Below are positions 17,194-25,304 of a stretch of 64,000 bases of DNA, in pieces. The notes under the pieces were generated by a model. It worked only from the letters and a program-made list of their open reading frames with translations, was not told the origin of the DNA and did not search any database. The translations under genes and the position numbers were made by a program. The stretch covers positions 1-64,000 of the forward strand of contig NZ_LXFU01000046.1 in NCBI RefSeq assembly GCF_001657485.1. The letters run 5' to 3'. This DNA comes from Rhizobium sp. WYCCWR10014. GTDB taxonomy: Bacteria > Pseudomonadota > Alphaproteobacteria > Rhizobiales > Rhizobiaceae. How positions within the stretch are numbered: the stretch's first letter is position 1; each line of letters opens with the position of its first letter.

Positions 17194-17400
17194 TGTCGGA
17201 AAAAAAAGGCGGCGCTCGTCATCAGCGTCCATGTTGCGGATTTCGTCTGGCGCTGCGGCGGCGCGATCGCGCTGCACGCCAAAGGAGTTACGACGTCACA
17301 GGCGCCTGTCCTTCGGAGAGTGCGGAAGTCCGGCGGTCGCGCCGCCAAATATGCGGAGGGTTTTCAATCGGTTTTCCCGCGCACGGTCGATGAGCTCTAA
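17194..17400 (+). pseudogene. galB: Decayed 4-oxalomesaconate hydratase (galB) remnant
   Basis: The first ~30 codons read like the N-terminus of the PIG-L-family GalB hydratase: ALVISVHVADFVWRCGGAIA, with the metal-binding H..ADF. ATG TCG GAA is followed by a run of eight A; one A too many shifts the frame. After HAK the frame breaks again (fragments YDVT and LSFGE are in other frames). The last ~18 codons, KYAEGFQSVFPRTVDEL, look like the normal GalB C-terminus. About 150-180 internal codons are therefore missing. It lies directly upstream of the dioxygenase, ligK and galD, where a hydratase would be expected. Based on remembered GalB sequences. Confidence 0.65.
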
Positions 17401-17432
17401 TCGCCATGCGGAGAGATCGGAGGAGGAGATAG

Positions 17433-18395
17433 ATGGAACCTTGTTTCGACATTGCCCACTTGGCGCATGTCGAGATGTATTCGGACAAGTTCGAAGAAAG
17501 TCTCGACTTTTTTCTGCGGGTCTACGGCCTGAGCCTTGCCGGCCAGGACGAGAATTCCGCCTATCTGAGGGCATGGGACGACTACGAGTTCCATACGCTG
17601 AAGCTGACGCGCCACCACACGACCGGCGTCGGGCACATCGCCTACCGGGCCTCTTCGCCTGAGGCGCTCGCGCGGCGGGTGAAAGCGATCGAGGCCAGCG
17701 GCTACAAGGTTCTGGGATGGGTCGACGGCGATCTCGGCCATAACAGCGCCTTCCGCTTCGAGGATCCGTTCGGGCATGTGTTCGAAATCTATTACGACAC
17801 GGTCCGATACCGACCGCCCGACGGTGAAAAGCCGGCTCTGAAGAATATCGCACAGCGCTATCACGGTCGGGGATGCCACCCCCGGCGTCTCGACCATCTC
17901 AATCTTCTGGCGTCGGATGTTTCCGAGTTCAGGCGGTTCATGGAGACCTGCCTGGGGTCCCGGGTGACCGAGATGATCCAGCTCAATAACGGGCGTGTGG
18001 GCGGCTGCTGGTTCACCATCAACAACAAGGGCTACGACCTTGCATGTACCGAGGAGCATGGCCGCGGCAACGCCCGTCTTCACCACGTCACCTATGCGAC
18101 GGACACGCGAGACGACATTCTGCGGGCGGCCGACATCTTTCTCGAAAACGGCGTCCACATCGAGACCGGCCCGCACAAGCACGCCATCCAGGGCACGTTC
18201 TTCCTCTACGTCTGGGAGCCGGCCGGCAATCGCGTCGAGCTTGCCAATGCCGGCGCGCGTCTCATCCTGGCGCCAGATTGGGAGCCGATCGTCTGGACCG
18301 AGGCCGATCGGAAAAAGGGGCAGGCCTGGGGGCTGAAGACGATCGAAACATTCCACACCCACGGCACGCCGCCGGCGGACAAGAACGGAGCATAA
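17433..18395 (+). CDS. Type I extradiol (catechol 2,3-dioxygenase-like) ring-cleavage enzyme
   Basis: 320 aa with two vicinal-oxygen-chelate domains as in XylE. Expected Fe(II) ligands are His155 (RRLDHLNLL), His217 or 218 (RLHHVTYAT) and Glu269 (GNRVELANAG), with acid/base residues His248/250 and Tyr259. It opens a catecholic ring next to the hydroxyls. The ligK and galD genes downstream handle C4-carboxylated products, so the substrate is probably a carboxylated catechol such as protocatechuate or a gallate derivative (inference). Shine-Dalgarno GGAGGAG; three bases separate its stop from the ligK ATG. Confidence 0.88.
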   Translation: MEPCFDIAHLAHVEMYSDKFEESLDFFLRVYGLSLAGQDENSAYLRAWDDYEFHTLKLTRHHTTGVGHIAYRASSPEALARRVKAIEASGYKVLGWVDGDLGHNSAFRFEDPFGHVFEIYYDTVRYRPPDGEKPALKNIAQRYHGRGCHPRRLDHLNLLASDVSEFRRFMETCLGSRVTEMIQLNNGRVGGCWFTINNKGYDLACTEEHGRGNARLHHVTYATDTRDDILRAADIFLENGVHIETGPHKHAIQGTFFLYVWEPAGNRVELANAGARLILAPDWEPIVWTEADRKKGQAWGLKTIETFHTHGTPPADKNGA

Positions 18396-18397
18396 GC

Positions 18398-19069
18398 ATG
18401 GGCATCGTCGTAGAGAACATACCGCGGGCGGAAGCTGATGTGATCGACAGGCTTGCCAAAGCCGGCGTCGCGACGGTCCACGAAGCCCAGGGGCGCAAAG
18501 GCATGCTCGCCAGCCATATGAGGCCGATCTATTCGGGTGCGCAGATCGCCGGCTCCGCCGTCACGATCTCAGCGCCGCCCGGTGACAACTGGATGATCCA
18601 TGTGGCGATCGAGCAGATCCAGGCCGGCGACATCCTGGTGCTTTCGCCGACCTCGCCTTGCGACAACGGCTATTTCGGCGACCTTCTCGCCACCTCGGCG
18701 CGGGCGCGAGGTTGCCGCGGCCTCGTCATCGACGCTGGTGTCCGCGATATCAGGGATCTGACCCAGATGCAGTTTCCGGTGTGGTCCAAGGCCGTGTCCG
18801 CGCAGGGGACCGTCAAGGAAACGCTCGGTTCGGTCAACGTTCCGATCGTCTGCGCTGGCGCCTTCATCGAAGCCGGTGACATCATCGTCGCCGATGACGA
18901 CGGGGTATGCGTGGTGAAGCTCAACGAGGCCGAGGAGGTTCTGACTGCTGCCGAGAAGCGGGTGGCGAACGAGGATGCCAAGCGCCGACGCCTCGCCGCC
19001 GGCGAACTCGGGCTCGATATCTATGACATGCGGCCGAAGCTCCAGGAGAAGGGGCTTAAATATGTATGA
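18398..19069 (+). CDS. ligK: 4-carboxy-4-hydroxy-2-oxoadipate aldolase / oxaloacetate decarboxylase
   Basis: 223 aa, RraA/class II aldolase fold. Family motifs include VATVHEAQGRKGMLASHMRP, the substrate loop SPTSPCDNGYFGDLLATSAR, GLVIDAGVRDIRDL with the Arg/Asp metal-water ligands, and GDIIVADDDGVCVV. It splits 4-carboxy-4-hydroxy-2-oxoadipate into pyruvate and oxaloacetate, the last step of the protocatechuate 4,5-cleavage and gallate pathways. Its end overlaps galD by eight bases. Confidence 0.9.
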   Translation: MGIVVENIPRAEADVIDRLAKAGVATVHEAQGRKGMLASHMRPIYSGAQIAGSAVTISAPPGDNWMIHVAIEQIQAGDILVLSPTSPCDNGYFGDLLATSARARGCRGLVIDAGVRDIRDLTQMQFPVWSKAVSAQGTVKETLGSVNVPIVCAGAFIEAGDIIVADDDGVCVVKLNEAEEVLTAAEKRVANEDAKRRRLAAGELGLDIYDMRPKLQEKGLKYV

Positions 19070-20156
19070 GAACGGCATTCCCTGCCTCTGGATGCGAGGC
19101 GGAACGTCGAAAGGCGCCTATTTCCTGGCCGGGGACCTGCCTGGGGATCCCGGTGAACGGGACGCCCTGCTGCTTGCCATCATGGGCTCACCGGACCCGC
19201 GGCAGATCGACGGGATCGGCGGAGCAGACCCGCTGACCTCCAAAGTCGCGGTGATCTCCGCCTCCTCCCGTGAGGATGCCGACGTTGACTATCTCTTCCT
19301 ACAGGTGTTCGTCGACAAGGCGCTTGTGAGCGACGCGCAGGGGTGCGGAAACATCCTTGCCGGCGTCGGTCCGGCCGCCATCGAGCGGGGACTCGTCGAG
19401 GTGTCGGGCGCGGTCACGCCGGTCCGTATCCATATGGTGAATTCCGGCGAGGTGGCGGTCAGCAGGATCGAGACGCCGAACGGTAAGGTCAACTACCAGG
19501 GCGAGGCCGAAATCGCCGGCGTGCCGGGAAGCCATGCTGCCATACCACTGCTCTTCGTCAATATTGCCGGCTCGATGTGCGGCGCCCTTCTTCCGACAGG
19601 AAACGAGGTCGATGTCATCGACGGCATCGAGGTGACGCTGATCGACAACGGCATGCCCTGCGTGATCATGCGGGCCTCAGACTTCGGGCTTTCTGGCGAA
19701 GAAAGCCGCGACGCCCTGGAAGCAAATGAGGGCCTCAAGCAGCGTATCGAAGCCATTCGCCTCAAGGCCGGCCCGATGATGAACCTCGGCGACGTCAGTG
19801 CTGTGTCCGTTCCCAAAATGACCCTGGTGTCGGAGCCCCGAACCGGCGGATCGATCGGCACGCGCAGCTTCATCCCGCACAGGGTTCACGCCTCGGTCGG
19901 CGTGCTCGCCGCCGTCACCATTGCGACGGCGACGCGGCTCGGCCGTTCTCCGGCGCATGCGCTGGCGCATGCTTCCACAGACGGCCGTTACCGGATTGAG
20001 CATCCCACAGGTGATATGGAGGTGTTCCTTGATCTTGCCGCAGACGGCTCGGTCCAGGGAGCGGGGACGATCAGAACGGCGCGCAAGCTGTTCGACGGAA
20101 GGGTGTTTCCCAATTTGCCGGCCCGCCCGAGCCTTGGTCAAAACCGTCTCGACTGA
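19062..20156 (+). CDS. galD: 4-oxalomesaconate tautomerase (PrpF family)
   Basis: 364 aa. Two diaminopimelate-epimerase-like halves with the PrpF signature near the N-terminus (IPCLWMRGGTSKGAYFLAGD), QIDGIGGADPLTSKVAVIS, and DAQGCGNILAGVGPAAIERG holding a Cys. It isomerises the keto/enol forms of 4-oxalomesaconate. It overlaps ligK by eight bases. With galB broken, the hydration step between this enzyme and LigK must come from elsewhere, or the pathway is not used. Confidence 0.88.
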   Translation: MYENGIPCLWMRGGTSKGAYFLAGDLPGDPGERDALLLAIMGSPDPRQIDGIGGADPLTSKVAVISASSREDADVDYLFLQVFVDKALVSDAQGCGNILAGVGPAAIERGLVEVSGAVTPVRIHMVNSGEVAVSRIETPNGKVNYQGEAEIAGVPGSHAAIPLLFVNIAGSMCGALLPTGNEVDVIDGIEVTLIDNGMPCVIMRASDFGLSGEESRDALEANEGLKQRIEAIRLKAGPMMNLGDVSAVSVPKMTLVSEPRTGGSIGTRSFIPHRVHASVGVLAAVTIATATRLGRSPAHALAHASTDGRYRIEHPTGDMEVFLDLAADGSVQGAGTIRTARKLFDGRVFPNLPARPSLGQNRLD

Positions 20157-20316
20157 CTGGCCGTGGCGTGTCCATCTCGCGCAGACAATCTGCCAGCAGA
20201 TGTGGCGGAAAGCGCCTTAGCTCCCGGAGCGCGTGCTCATGGTTCGCATCCCTGCGCCTCTGCGACTTGAATGCGGAAAGGGCCTGTACGATATTCCAGA
20301 TGCTTGTTTGAGACAT
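20071..20316 (-). CDS. DUF1127-like small protein
   Basis: 81 aa from the ATG at 20316 with a strong AAAGGAGG. The middle (HALRELRRFPPHLLADCLRE) resembles the DUF1127 pattern RELxxLxDxxLxDIG, though the final IGxxR part is weak. The last 86 bp are antisense to the end of galD, so the tail may be an extension after loss of an earlier stop. DUF1127 proteins are short Arg-rich factors linked to RNA and phosphate metabolism. The gene is divergent from a LysR regulator 115 bp away. Confidence 0.6.
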   Translation of the reverse strand: MSQTSIWNIVQALSAFKSQRRRDANHEHALRELRRFPPHLLADCLREMDTPRPVSRDGFDQGSGGPANWETPFRRTACAPF

Positions 20317-20431
20317 GTCGGGCCTCCTTTGCTGCATTTAGCTGCCGACGCGTGAAATATGAGGCTCAATTGACATTCAATCAAACAAAATGATATGGGG
20401 TTATAAATCAGAAAAATTGAAAGATGCGACG

Positions 20432-21331
20432 ATGAGCATTCCATTTCGCCGTCCCATTCCGCTGCTTGACAACGAAGTGCTGCGTACCTTCGTGGCGATC
20501 GCCGAGACCGGCAATTTTTCGACCGCCGCAGAGGCGGTCTTCCGCACGCCATCGGCAGTGTCGATGCAGATCAAGAAGCTTGAAGAACAGCTTGGGGCAA
20601 CGCTCTTTCTGCGCGACGCCCGCTCGGTATCGCTGACGCGCCACGGCGAGATGTTGCTGTCCTATGCGCGCAACATCCTGGCGCTGTCGAACGAGGCGGT
20701 GTCGCGCTTCATCATGCCGGAGCTCAGCGGCGTCGTGCGGCTCGGCGCGCCGGAGGATATCGGCGAACGGCTGCTGCCGAGCATCCTGAAGAGTTTTGCC
20801 GAAAGCTATCCCGGCATCATGGTCGACGTGACCATCGATATGAGCATCGGCCTGAAGAAGCGCATGGAGGAGCAGCGGCTCGACCTGGCCTTGATCAATT
20901 GTGCGACACGGCCGTTCCCGACGGGCGGTGAGGTGGTGTTCCGCGAGCGGCTGGTCTGGGCCGGAGCCAAGTGCGGCTCGGCGCATCGGCGCGATCCGCT
21001 GCCGATCTCGATCTGGGAAGACGGCTGCATCTGGCGCCAGGAAGCACTTTCCCAGCTTGAACGCAATAAGCGGCATTATCGCGTCGCCTATCTCAGCGGC
21101 CACACGATGGCGCAGCGCGCCGCTGTGCTTTCCGATCTCGCCATCGCGCCGTTGCCGCTGTCCTATGTCAACGAGGACATGGCGATCCTCGGGCCTCAGG
21201 AAGGGCTGCCGGAGCTCGGCGCCTTCGATATCCGCCTGCTGACCGCCTCGCAGGTATCGGGGCCGATCGAGACGGTGGCCGACAGCATTCGCGGCGCCTT
21301 TGCCGAGAGAGCGAAGGCGGTCGCCGCCTAG
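20432..21331 (+). CDS. LysR-family transcriptional regulator
   Basis: 299 aa from the ATG at 20432; the open frame begins 14 codons earlier without a ribosome site. HTH at about residues 10-68 (LRTFVAIAETGNFSTAAEAV, TPSAVSMQIKKLEEQLGATL), then a normal effector-binding domain. It is divergent from the DUF1127-like gene. In other Rhizobiales the LysR regulator VtlR/LsrB controls DUF1127 genes; whether this is an orthologue I cannot tell. Target genes unknown. Confidence 0.85.
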   Translation: MSIPFRRPIPLLDNEVLRTFVAIAETGNFSTAAEAVFRTPSAVSMQIKKLEEQLGATLFLRDARSVSLTRHGEMLLSYARNILALSNEAVSRFIMPELSGVVRLGAPEDIGERLLPSILKSFAESYPGIMVDVTIDMSIGLKKRMEEQRLDLALINCATRPFPTGGEVVFRERLVWAGAKCGSAHRRDPLPISIWEDGCIWRQEALSQLERNKRHYRVAYLSGHTMAQRAAVLSDLAIAPLPLSYVNEDMAILGPQEGLPELGAFDIRLLTASQVSGPIETVADSIRGAFAERAKAVAA

Positions 21332-21499
21332 CTGCATCGGACAGGATTATGCGCCGATCGAAAGTGATGGCGCGTCCTATCGGACGCGGGGCTGTAGCGG
21401 TATCCTTATAGCTAGTGAACCTTTTGGTTTGTCGTGCGTTATTGGCGCGGGACGGCAATTGTCGCCGTTCGGGGTTGATTTCAAACAAGGATATCCGAG

Positions 21500-21655
21500 A
21501 TGACGACAACGGCCAAAATTGCCGCAGCTTTTATGGTTCTTCTTGCCCTTTCCTCCTGCGGCAATACGATCCGCGGCATAGGAAAGGATACGGCAAACAC
21601 CGTGAACGCCACGCAGGATGCCGGCCGCTCAGTCGACCGCGCCGCGAAGAAGTAA
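21500..21655 (+). CDS. Entericidin A/B-like small lipoprotein
   Basis: 51 aa. Signal segment with lipobox LALSSC (lipid-bearing Cys near residue 20), then CGNTIRGIGKDTANTVNATQ, which matches the entericidin GxGxD motif, and a charged end (DRAAKK). Probably attached to the outer membrane. Entericidins are stress- or stationary-phase lipoproteins; some act as toxin/antidote pairs, but only one gene is present. The ribosome site is weak (AAGGATATCCGAG). Confidence 0.75.
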   Translation: MTTTAKIAAAFMVLLALSSCGNTIRGIGKDTANTVNATQDAGRSVDRAAKK

Positions 21656-21734
21656 CGACCGTTCAGGATCGCTGCTAGAATCGCCGGATCAGATGCTGAC
21701 CCGGGGATCAAGTATTGGCCGGGTCCGGATCATC

Positions 21735-22097
21735 CTAACGAATGACCGGGGGGTATACCCTTTCCAGCCCGCCGGATCGGCTGAGGCCGGTCCGGAAGGC
21801 CTGGTAGGCGGGGTGCTGGCTGGAGCGAGCGGTTTCCGTCAGCCGGATCTGTAACCGGTCCGGCGCATGGCTTCCGAGCCAGGTTCCCAGATTTTCAAGC
21901 TTCAGCGAGTTCAGGAAACGCGATTCGGCGGCAAGATCGAGATGGCGGCGCAGGCCGTCGAGCAGGTTGTCGTCCTGGGCGGCGTTTTCCATGAGCAGCG
22001 CCAAGTAGGACTTGTCGGTCTCCGACAGCCCGGCGAGCTTTTCCGCAACGGTATCGCGGTCGGGAAAGGGAACATTGCCTGTCATCGAATCGTCCAT
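21735..22097 (-). CDS. Hypothetical 120-aa protein downstream of the betaine-type binding protein
   Basis: 120 aa from the ATG at 22097. Mostly helical and acidic, without signal or membrane segment (VAEKLAGLSETDKSYLALLM, DDNLLDGLRRHLDLAAESRF). It starts 20 bp after the stop of the binding-protein gene, on the same strand, so it is probably co-transcribed. The frame is open further upstream, but only as a shadow of the preceding gene. I do not recognise the family. Confidence 0.6.
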   Translation of the reverse strand: MDDSMTGNVPFPDRDTVAEKLAGLSETDKSYLALLMENAAQDDNLLDGLRRHLDLAAESRFLNSLKLENLGTWLGSHAPDRLQIRLTETARSSQHPAYQAFRTGLSRSGGLERVYPPVIR

Positions 22098-22117
22098 GCT
22101 TGATCGTGTTTTGGCCG

Positions 22118-23113
22118 TTATAAGCTCGCCTTGACCTTCTCGGCTACATCGACTGGCACCCATTTCGTCCACAGACTTTCGTAATTGCGAAGGAAATAGA
22201 TCGCGGCATCCTCGTTGCTTTCGCGGTTTTCGTCCTGCCAGGCGAGCACCTGGTTGATGGTCGCATTGTCCCATTTGCGGGTCTTGAGATAGGTTGTGAC
22301 AGGTACGGCGCGGCTGGCGAAGGACCTGGTCATCAGCGTGAAGGCGCGCGAGACCGGGTAGGAGTTGAGCTCGGGCCTGACGCAGCCGGCAACCGCGGTA
22401 CAGCGGTCCCATTCATTCTTGTTGTGGCCGACGCCGAAGCTCAGGCGCGTCATGTCGTATTTGCCGAGGATGGCTGTCGGGGCCCAGTAATAACCGAGCC
22501 AGCCGATCTTGTTGTCGAAGGCGCGGGCAATCGACGCATCGAGCCGTTCTGGACTGCCGGTCTCGACGAGCTCGAAGCCCTTCTTGTCGGCGGCAAGCGC
22601 CTTGAACAGGTTGGTGGTCGATATCTGGCAGCTCCAGTCGGCGGGGCAGTTGTAAACTGCGCCTTTCGATGGGTCGTCCTCGGCGGGGAAGAGTTCGGGA
22701 TGTTTCAGCGCGTCCTCGACCGAGCGGATGTCGGGGTGGGCGTCGGCGATAAATTTCGGAATCCACCAACCCTCGACGGCGCCGTCGGCCAGGATTTCGG
22801 CCCCCTGTACCAGCCGGCCGCTGTTGACGGCCTGATCGAGCAGGGACCTGACGGAATTGATCCAGTATTCCGAGGCGATGTCGGGGATGCCTTTCTCATT
22901 CATCGAGGCGAAGGTCGGCAGGGTGTCGCCATCGACGATGGTGACGGAGCAGCCGTAGCCCTTTTCCAGGATGATCTTGTCGAAACTCGCCGCAATGCCT
23001 GCCGAGGCCCATTTCATTTCGGCGATCGAAACGCTGCCGCATTCGGCGGCTTCGGCCGGCGCGGCGGTAGAAAGAGCCGCGGCAAAGACGGCCGGAATCA
23101 GAAACGTCTTCAT
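22118..23113 (-). CDS. Glycine betaine/choline-type ABC transporter substrate-binding protein
   Basis: 331 aa from the ATG at 23113 (GGGGAA upstream; an ATG two codons earlier is too close to it). A signal peptide ends near APAEAAE. The OpuAC domain shows ASFDKIILEKGYGCSVTIVD, PDIASEYWINSVRSLLDQAV, VEGWWIPKFIADAHPDIRSV and KIGWLGYYWAPTAILGKYDM; Trp and Tyr residues of this type make the cage for quaternary amines. Periplasmic. No permease or ATPase gene is next to it, so it is an orphan or works with a transporter elsewhere. Confidence 0.87.
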   Translation of the reverse strand: MKTFLIPAVFAAALSTAAPAEAAECGSVSIAEMKWASAGIAASFDKIILEKGYGCSVTIVDGDTLPTFASMNEKGIPDIASEYWINSVRSLLDQAVNSGRLVQGAEILADGAVEGWWIPKFIADAHPDIRSVEDALKHPELFPAEDDPSKGAVYNCPADWSCQISTTNLFKALAADKKGFELVETGSPERLDASIARAFDNKIGWLGYYWAPTAILGKYDMTRLSFGVGHNKNEWDRCTAVAGCVRPELNSYPVSRAFTLMTRSFASRAVPVTTYLKTRKWDNATINQVLAWQDENRESNEDAAIYFLRNYESLWTKWVPVDVAEKVKASL

Positions 23114-23612
23114 CGTCATTCCCCGAATTCTTCTTAGGCGGACGTGCAGCAGGCTCTGAAATTCACCGACAAATCTCTCCGGCACCCGAAGGGAAAATGC
23201 CTGCCGGGCGATACCGCAACAGGCTTTCCGGTTCATGGGCAGGCCATGTTCAACAATGGCGCGTTATGACGGAGCCTACGCGTTCGCTCGCAGAAATCAA
23301 CCATCTTCTGCTCATGGTTGCGTGACTAAATTATTGAATTCGAAGAATTTATGTCAGCATTCCGAAATTGGCGCCCTCGGACGAAAAGCACGCTCTTGGC
23401 GATCGGCGGCGGATCTTCGGCAGAAATTTCGGCCAGAATGTCAAAAAAGATCAAAATTAACATTTGCGTAAGCCTTCAATAACTCTCCGGTAAGAATGTG
23501 CCGTTATCAGTTGGGTCGTGGCAGCAATGACCGCCGCTTCTCCGGTTCAGGTAGTGCGTACCGGAGAAAGCGAGCTTCGTCGTGTAAGGGCGAAGACGCC
23601 TGAGTTTTCGGC

Positions 23613-23650
23613 AAACCGCGCAGAGGCAAGGCCATGCGCGGTTTTCGCGT
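23613..23650 (+). terminator. Terminator-like hairpin upstream of cobQ
   Basis: A perfect 9-bp GC-rich stem (23613-23621 with 23636-23644) and a 14-base loop, followed by TTCGCGTTT. As no rightward gene is seen before it, it could end a small RNA or leader transcript. Confidence 0.35.
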
Positions 23651-23668
23651 TTACGTGGGACCGTGACT

Positions 23669-23722
23669 GGGGCCAAGTCTTGACCTGGGCAAAGTCTTGA
23701 CCGGGCCAAGTCTTGACCCGGG
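23669..23722. repeat. Three direct repeats of AAGTCTTGACC
   Basis: Copies start at 23675, 23692 and 23708 (spacing 17 and 16 bp), each flanked by GGGC. Each contains TTGAC, the usual alphaproteobacterial -35 hexamer core. They lie 50-100 bp before cobQ and may be a duplicated promoter element or repressor site. Confidence 0.6.
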
Positions 23723-23773
23723 ATTACCGCCCATTGTAGGCCTCGCCTGAACGAGAGGCGAATGCGGGCCACC

Positions 23774-25228
23774 ATGGCAAGAGCGATCATGCTGCAGGGA
23801 ACCGGCTCCGATGTCGGCAAGACGGTTCTGGTCGCAGGGCTCTGCCGGCTGGCGGCCAATCGCGGGCTGACGGTCCGGCCGTTCAAGCCGCAGAACATGT
23901 CGAACAATGCGGCGGTCGCCGATGACGGCGGCGAGATTGGCCGGGCGCAGTGGCTGCAGTCGCTGGCCGCGCGCACGCCATCCTCGGTGCACATGAACCC
24001 GGTGCTGCTTAAGCCGCAATCGGAAAATGGCAGCCAGATCATCGTCCAGGGCAGGGTGTTTGGCCAGGCGAAGGGGCGCGACTACCAGCGGCTGAAGCCT
24101 GAGCTGCTCGGCGCCGTGCTCGAAAGTTTCGAAAAGGTGGCTGCGGGGGCCGACCTCGTTATCGTCGAGGGTGCGGGATCGCCGGCCGAGATCAATCTCA
24201 GGCCCGGCGATATCGCCAATATGGGCTTTGCGACGCGGGCCGACGTGCCCGTCGTGCTCGTCGGCGATATCGACCGCGGTGGCGTCATCGCTTCACTTGT
24301 GGGCACGCATGCGATCCTCGACGAGGGCGACCGCGCAATGATCTCGGGCTATATCATCAACAAGTTCCGCGGCGATGTCTCGCTATTTGACGACGGAATC
24401 CGCGCCATCGAGGGCTTTACCGGCTGGCCGTGCTTCGGCGTCGTGCCGTGGCTGCCGGGTGCGGGACGCCTGCCGGCCGAAGATTCGGTCGTGCTCGAGC
24501 GGCTGGCGAGGGGCGGGACGGGCGCCCTGAAAATCGCCGTGCCGGTGCTGCCGCGTATCGCCAATTTCGACGATCTCGATCCGCTGAGGACCGAGCCGGA
24601 TGTCGAGCTGGTGTTCGTGCGATCAGGCGAGCGGATGCCTGCCGATGCGAGCCTCGTTGTGCTTCCCGGCTCGAAATCGACGATATCGGATCTCGCCGAC
24701 TTCAGGGCTGAAGGCTGGGACCGCGATCTCCAGGCGCATGTCAGGCGCGGCGGCCGGGTGATCGGCATCTGCGGCGGCTACCAGATGCTCGGCCGGACGG
24801 TGCACGATCCGCTCGGCATCGAGGGCGGGACGCTCGATACGCCGGGGCTTGGGCTGCTCGACATCGAGACCGAGATGGCGCCGGAGAAGACCGTGCGCAA
24901 CAGCCAGGCTCGCTCGACCGAATATGACGCGCCGCTTGCCGGCTACCAGATCCATCTTGGCATCACCCGCGGCCCGGATTGCGATCGGCCTTCGGCGATC
25001 ATCGACGGCGCGCCCGACGGCGCGCTTTCGGCCAACGGCCGGATTATGGGCACCTATCTGCACGGCCTCTTCGGCAGCGACATCTACCGCGCCCGGCTGC
25101 TTCAAAGCTTCGGCCTATCAGGCGAGCGGAGGAATTACCGCGAGAGCGTCGAGCAGGCGCTCGACGAGATCGCCGGGGAATTGGAACGTCATCTCGATCC
25201 GCGCTGGCTGGCCGGGCTGCTCGGTTAG
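23774..25228 (+). CDS. cobQ: Cobyric acid synthase
   Basis: 484 aa from the ATG at 23774; an ATG four codons earlier also lies near GAGAGG, so the start is not fully certain. The N-terminal P-loop-like ATP site is LQGTGSDVGKTVLVAGLCR, followed by the signature RPFKPQNMSNNAAV. The C-terminal type-1 glutamine amidotransferase domain carries the nucleophile Cys in VIGICGGYQMLG and the His in MGTYLHGLFGS. It amidates four side chains of adenosylcobyrinic acid a,c-diamide. It stands about 6 kb before the main cob operon. Confidence 0.95.
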   Translation: MARAIMLQGTGSDVGKTVLVAGLCRLAANRGLTVRPFKPQNMSNNAAVADDGGEIGRAQWLQSLAARTPSSVHMNPVLLKPQSENGSQIIVQGRVFGQAKGRDYQRLKPELLGAVLESFEKVAAGADLVIVEGAGSPAEINLRPGDIANMGFATRADVPVVLVGDIDRGGVIASLVGTHAILDEGDRAMISGYIINKFRGDVSLFDDGIRAIEGFTGWPCFGVVPWLPGAGRLPAEDSVVLERLARGGTGALKIAVPVLPRIANFDDLDPLRTEPDVELVFVRSGERMPADASLVVLPGSKSTISDLADFRAEGWDRDLQAHVRRGGRVIGICGGYQMLGRTVHDPLGIEGGTLDTPGLGLLDIETEMAPEKTVRNSQARSTEYDAPLAGYQIHLGITRGPDCDRPSAIIDGAPDGALSANGRIMGTYLHGLFGSDIYRARLLQSFGLSGERRNYRESVEQALDEIAGELERHLDPRWLAGLLG

Positions 25229-25304
25229 GTATTCGACTATTGCCAAATTAGTTGACTGAGTCCATTAGTTGTCGCGGCGGACCCGGTTGAGAGCGACGAA
25301 AACT

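Larger units (their letters stand above)
23114..23773. other. Long intergenic region before cobQ with two hairpins and a triplicated motif
   Basis: No gene is supported. The stretch contains a hairpin with 9-bp perfect arms TTCTCCGGT/ACCGGAGAA (23538-23568), a second with arms AAACCGCGC/GCGCGGTTT (23613-23644) followed by a short T-rich run and so terminator-like, and three copies of AAGTCTTGACC starting at 23675, 23692 and 23708. No B12 riboswitch core is visible here. Confidence 0.5.
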
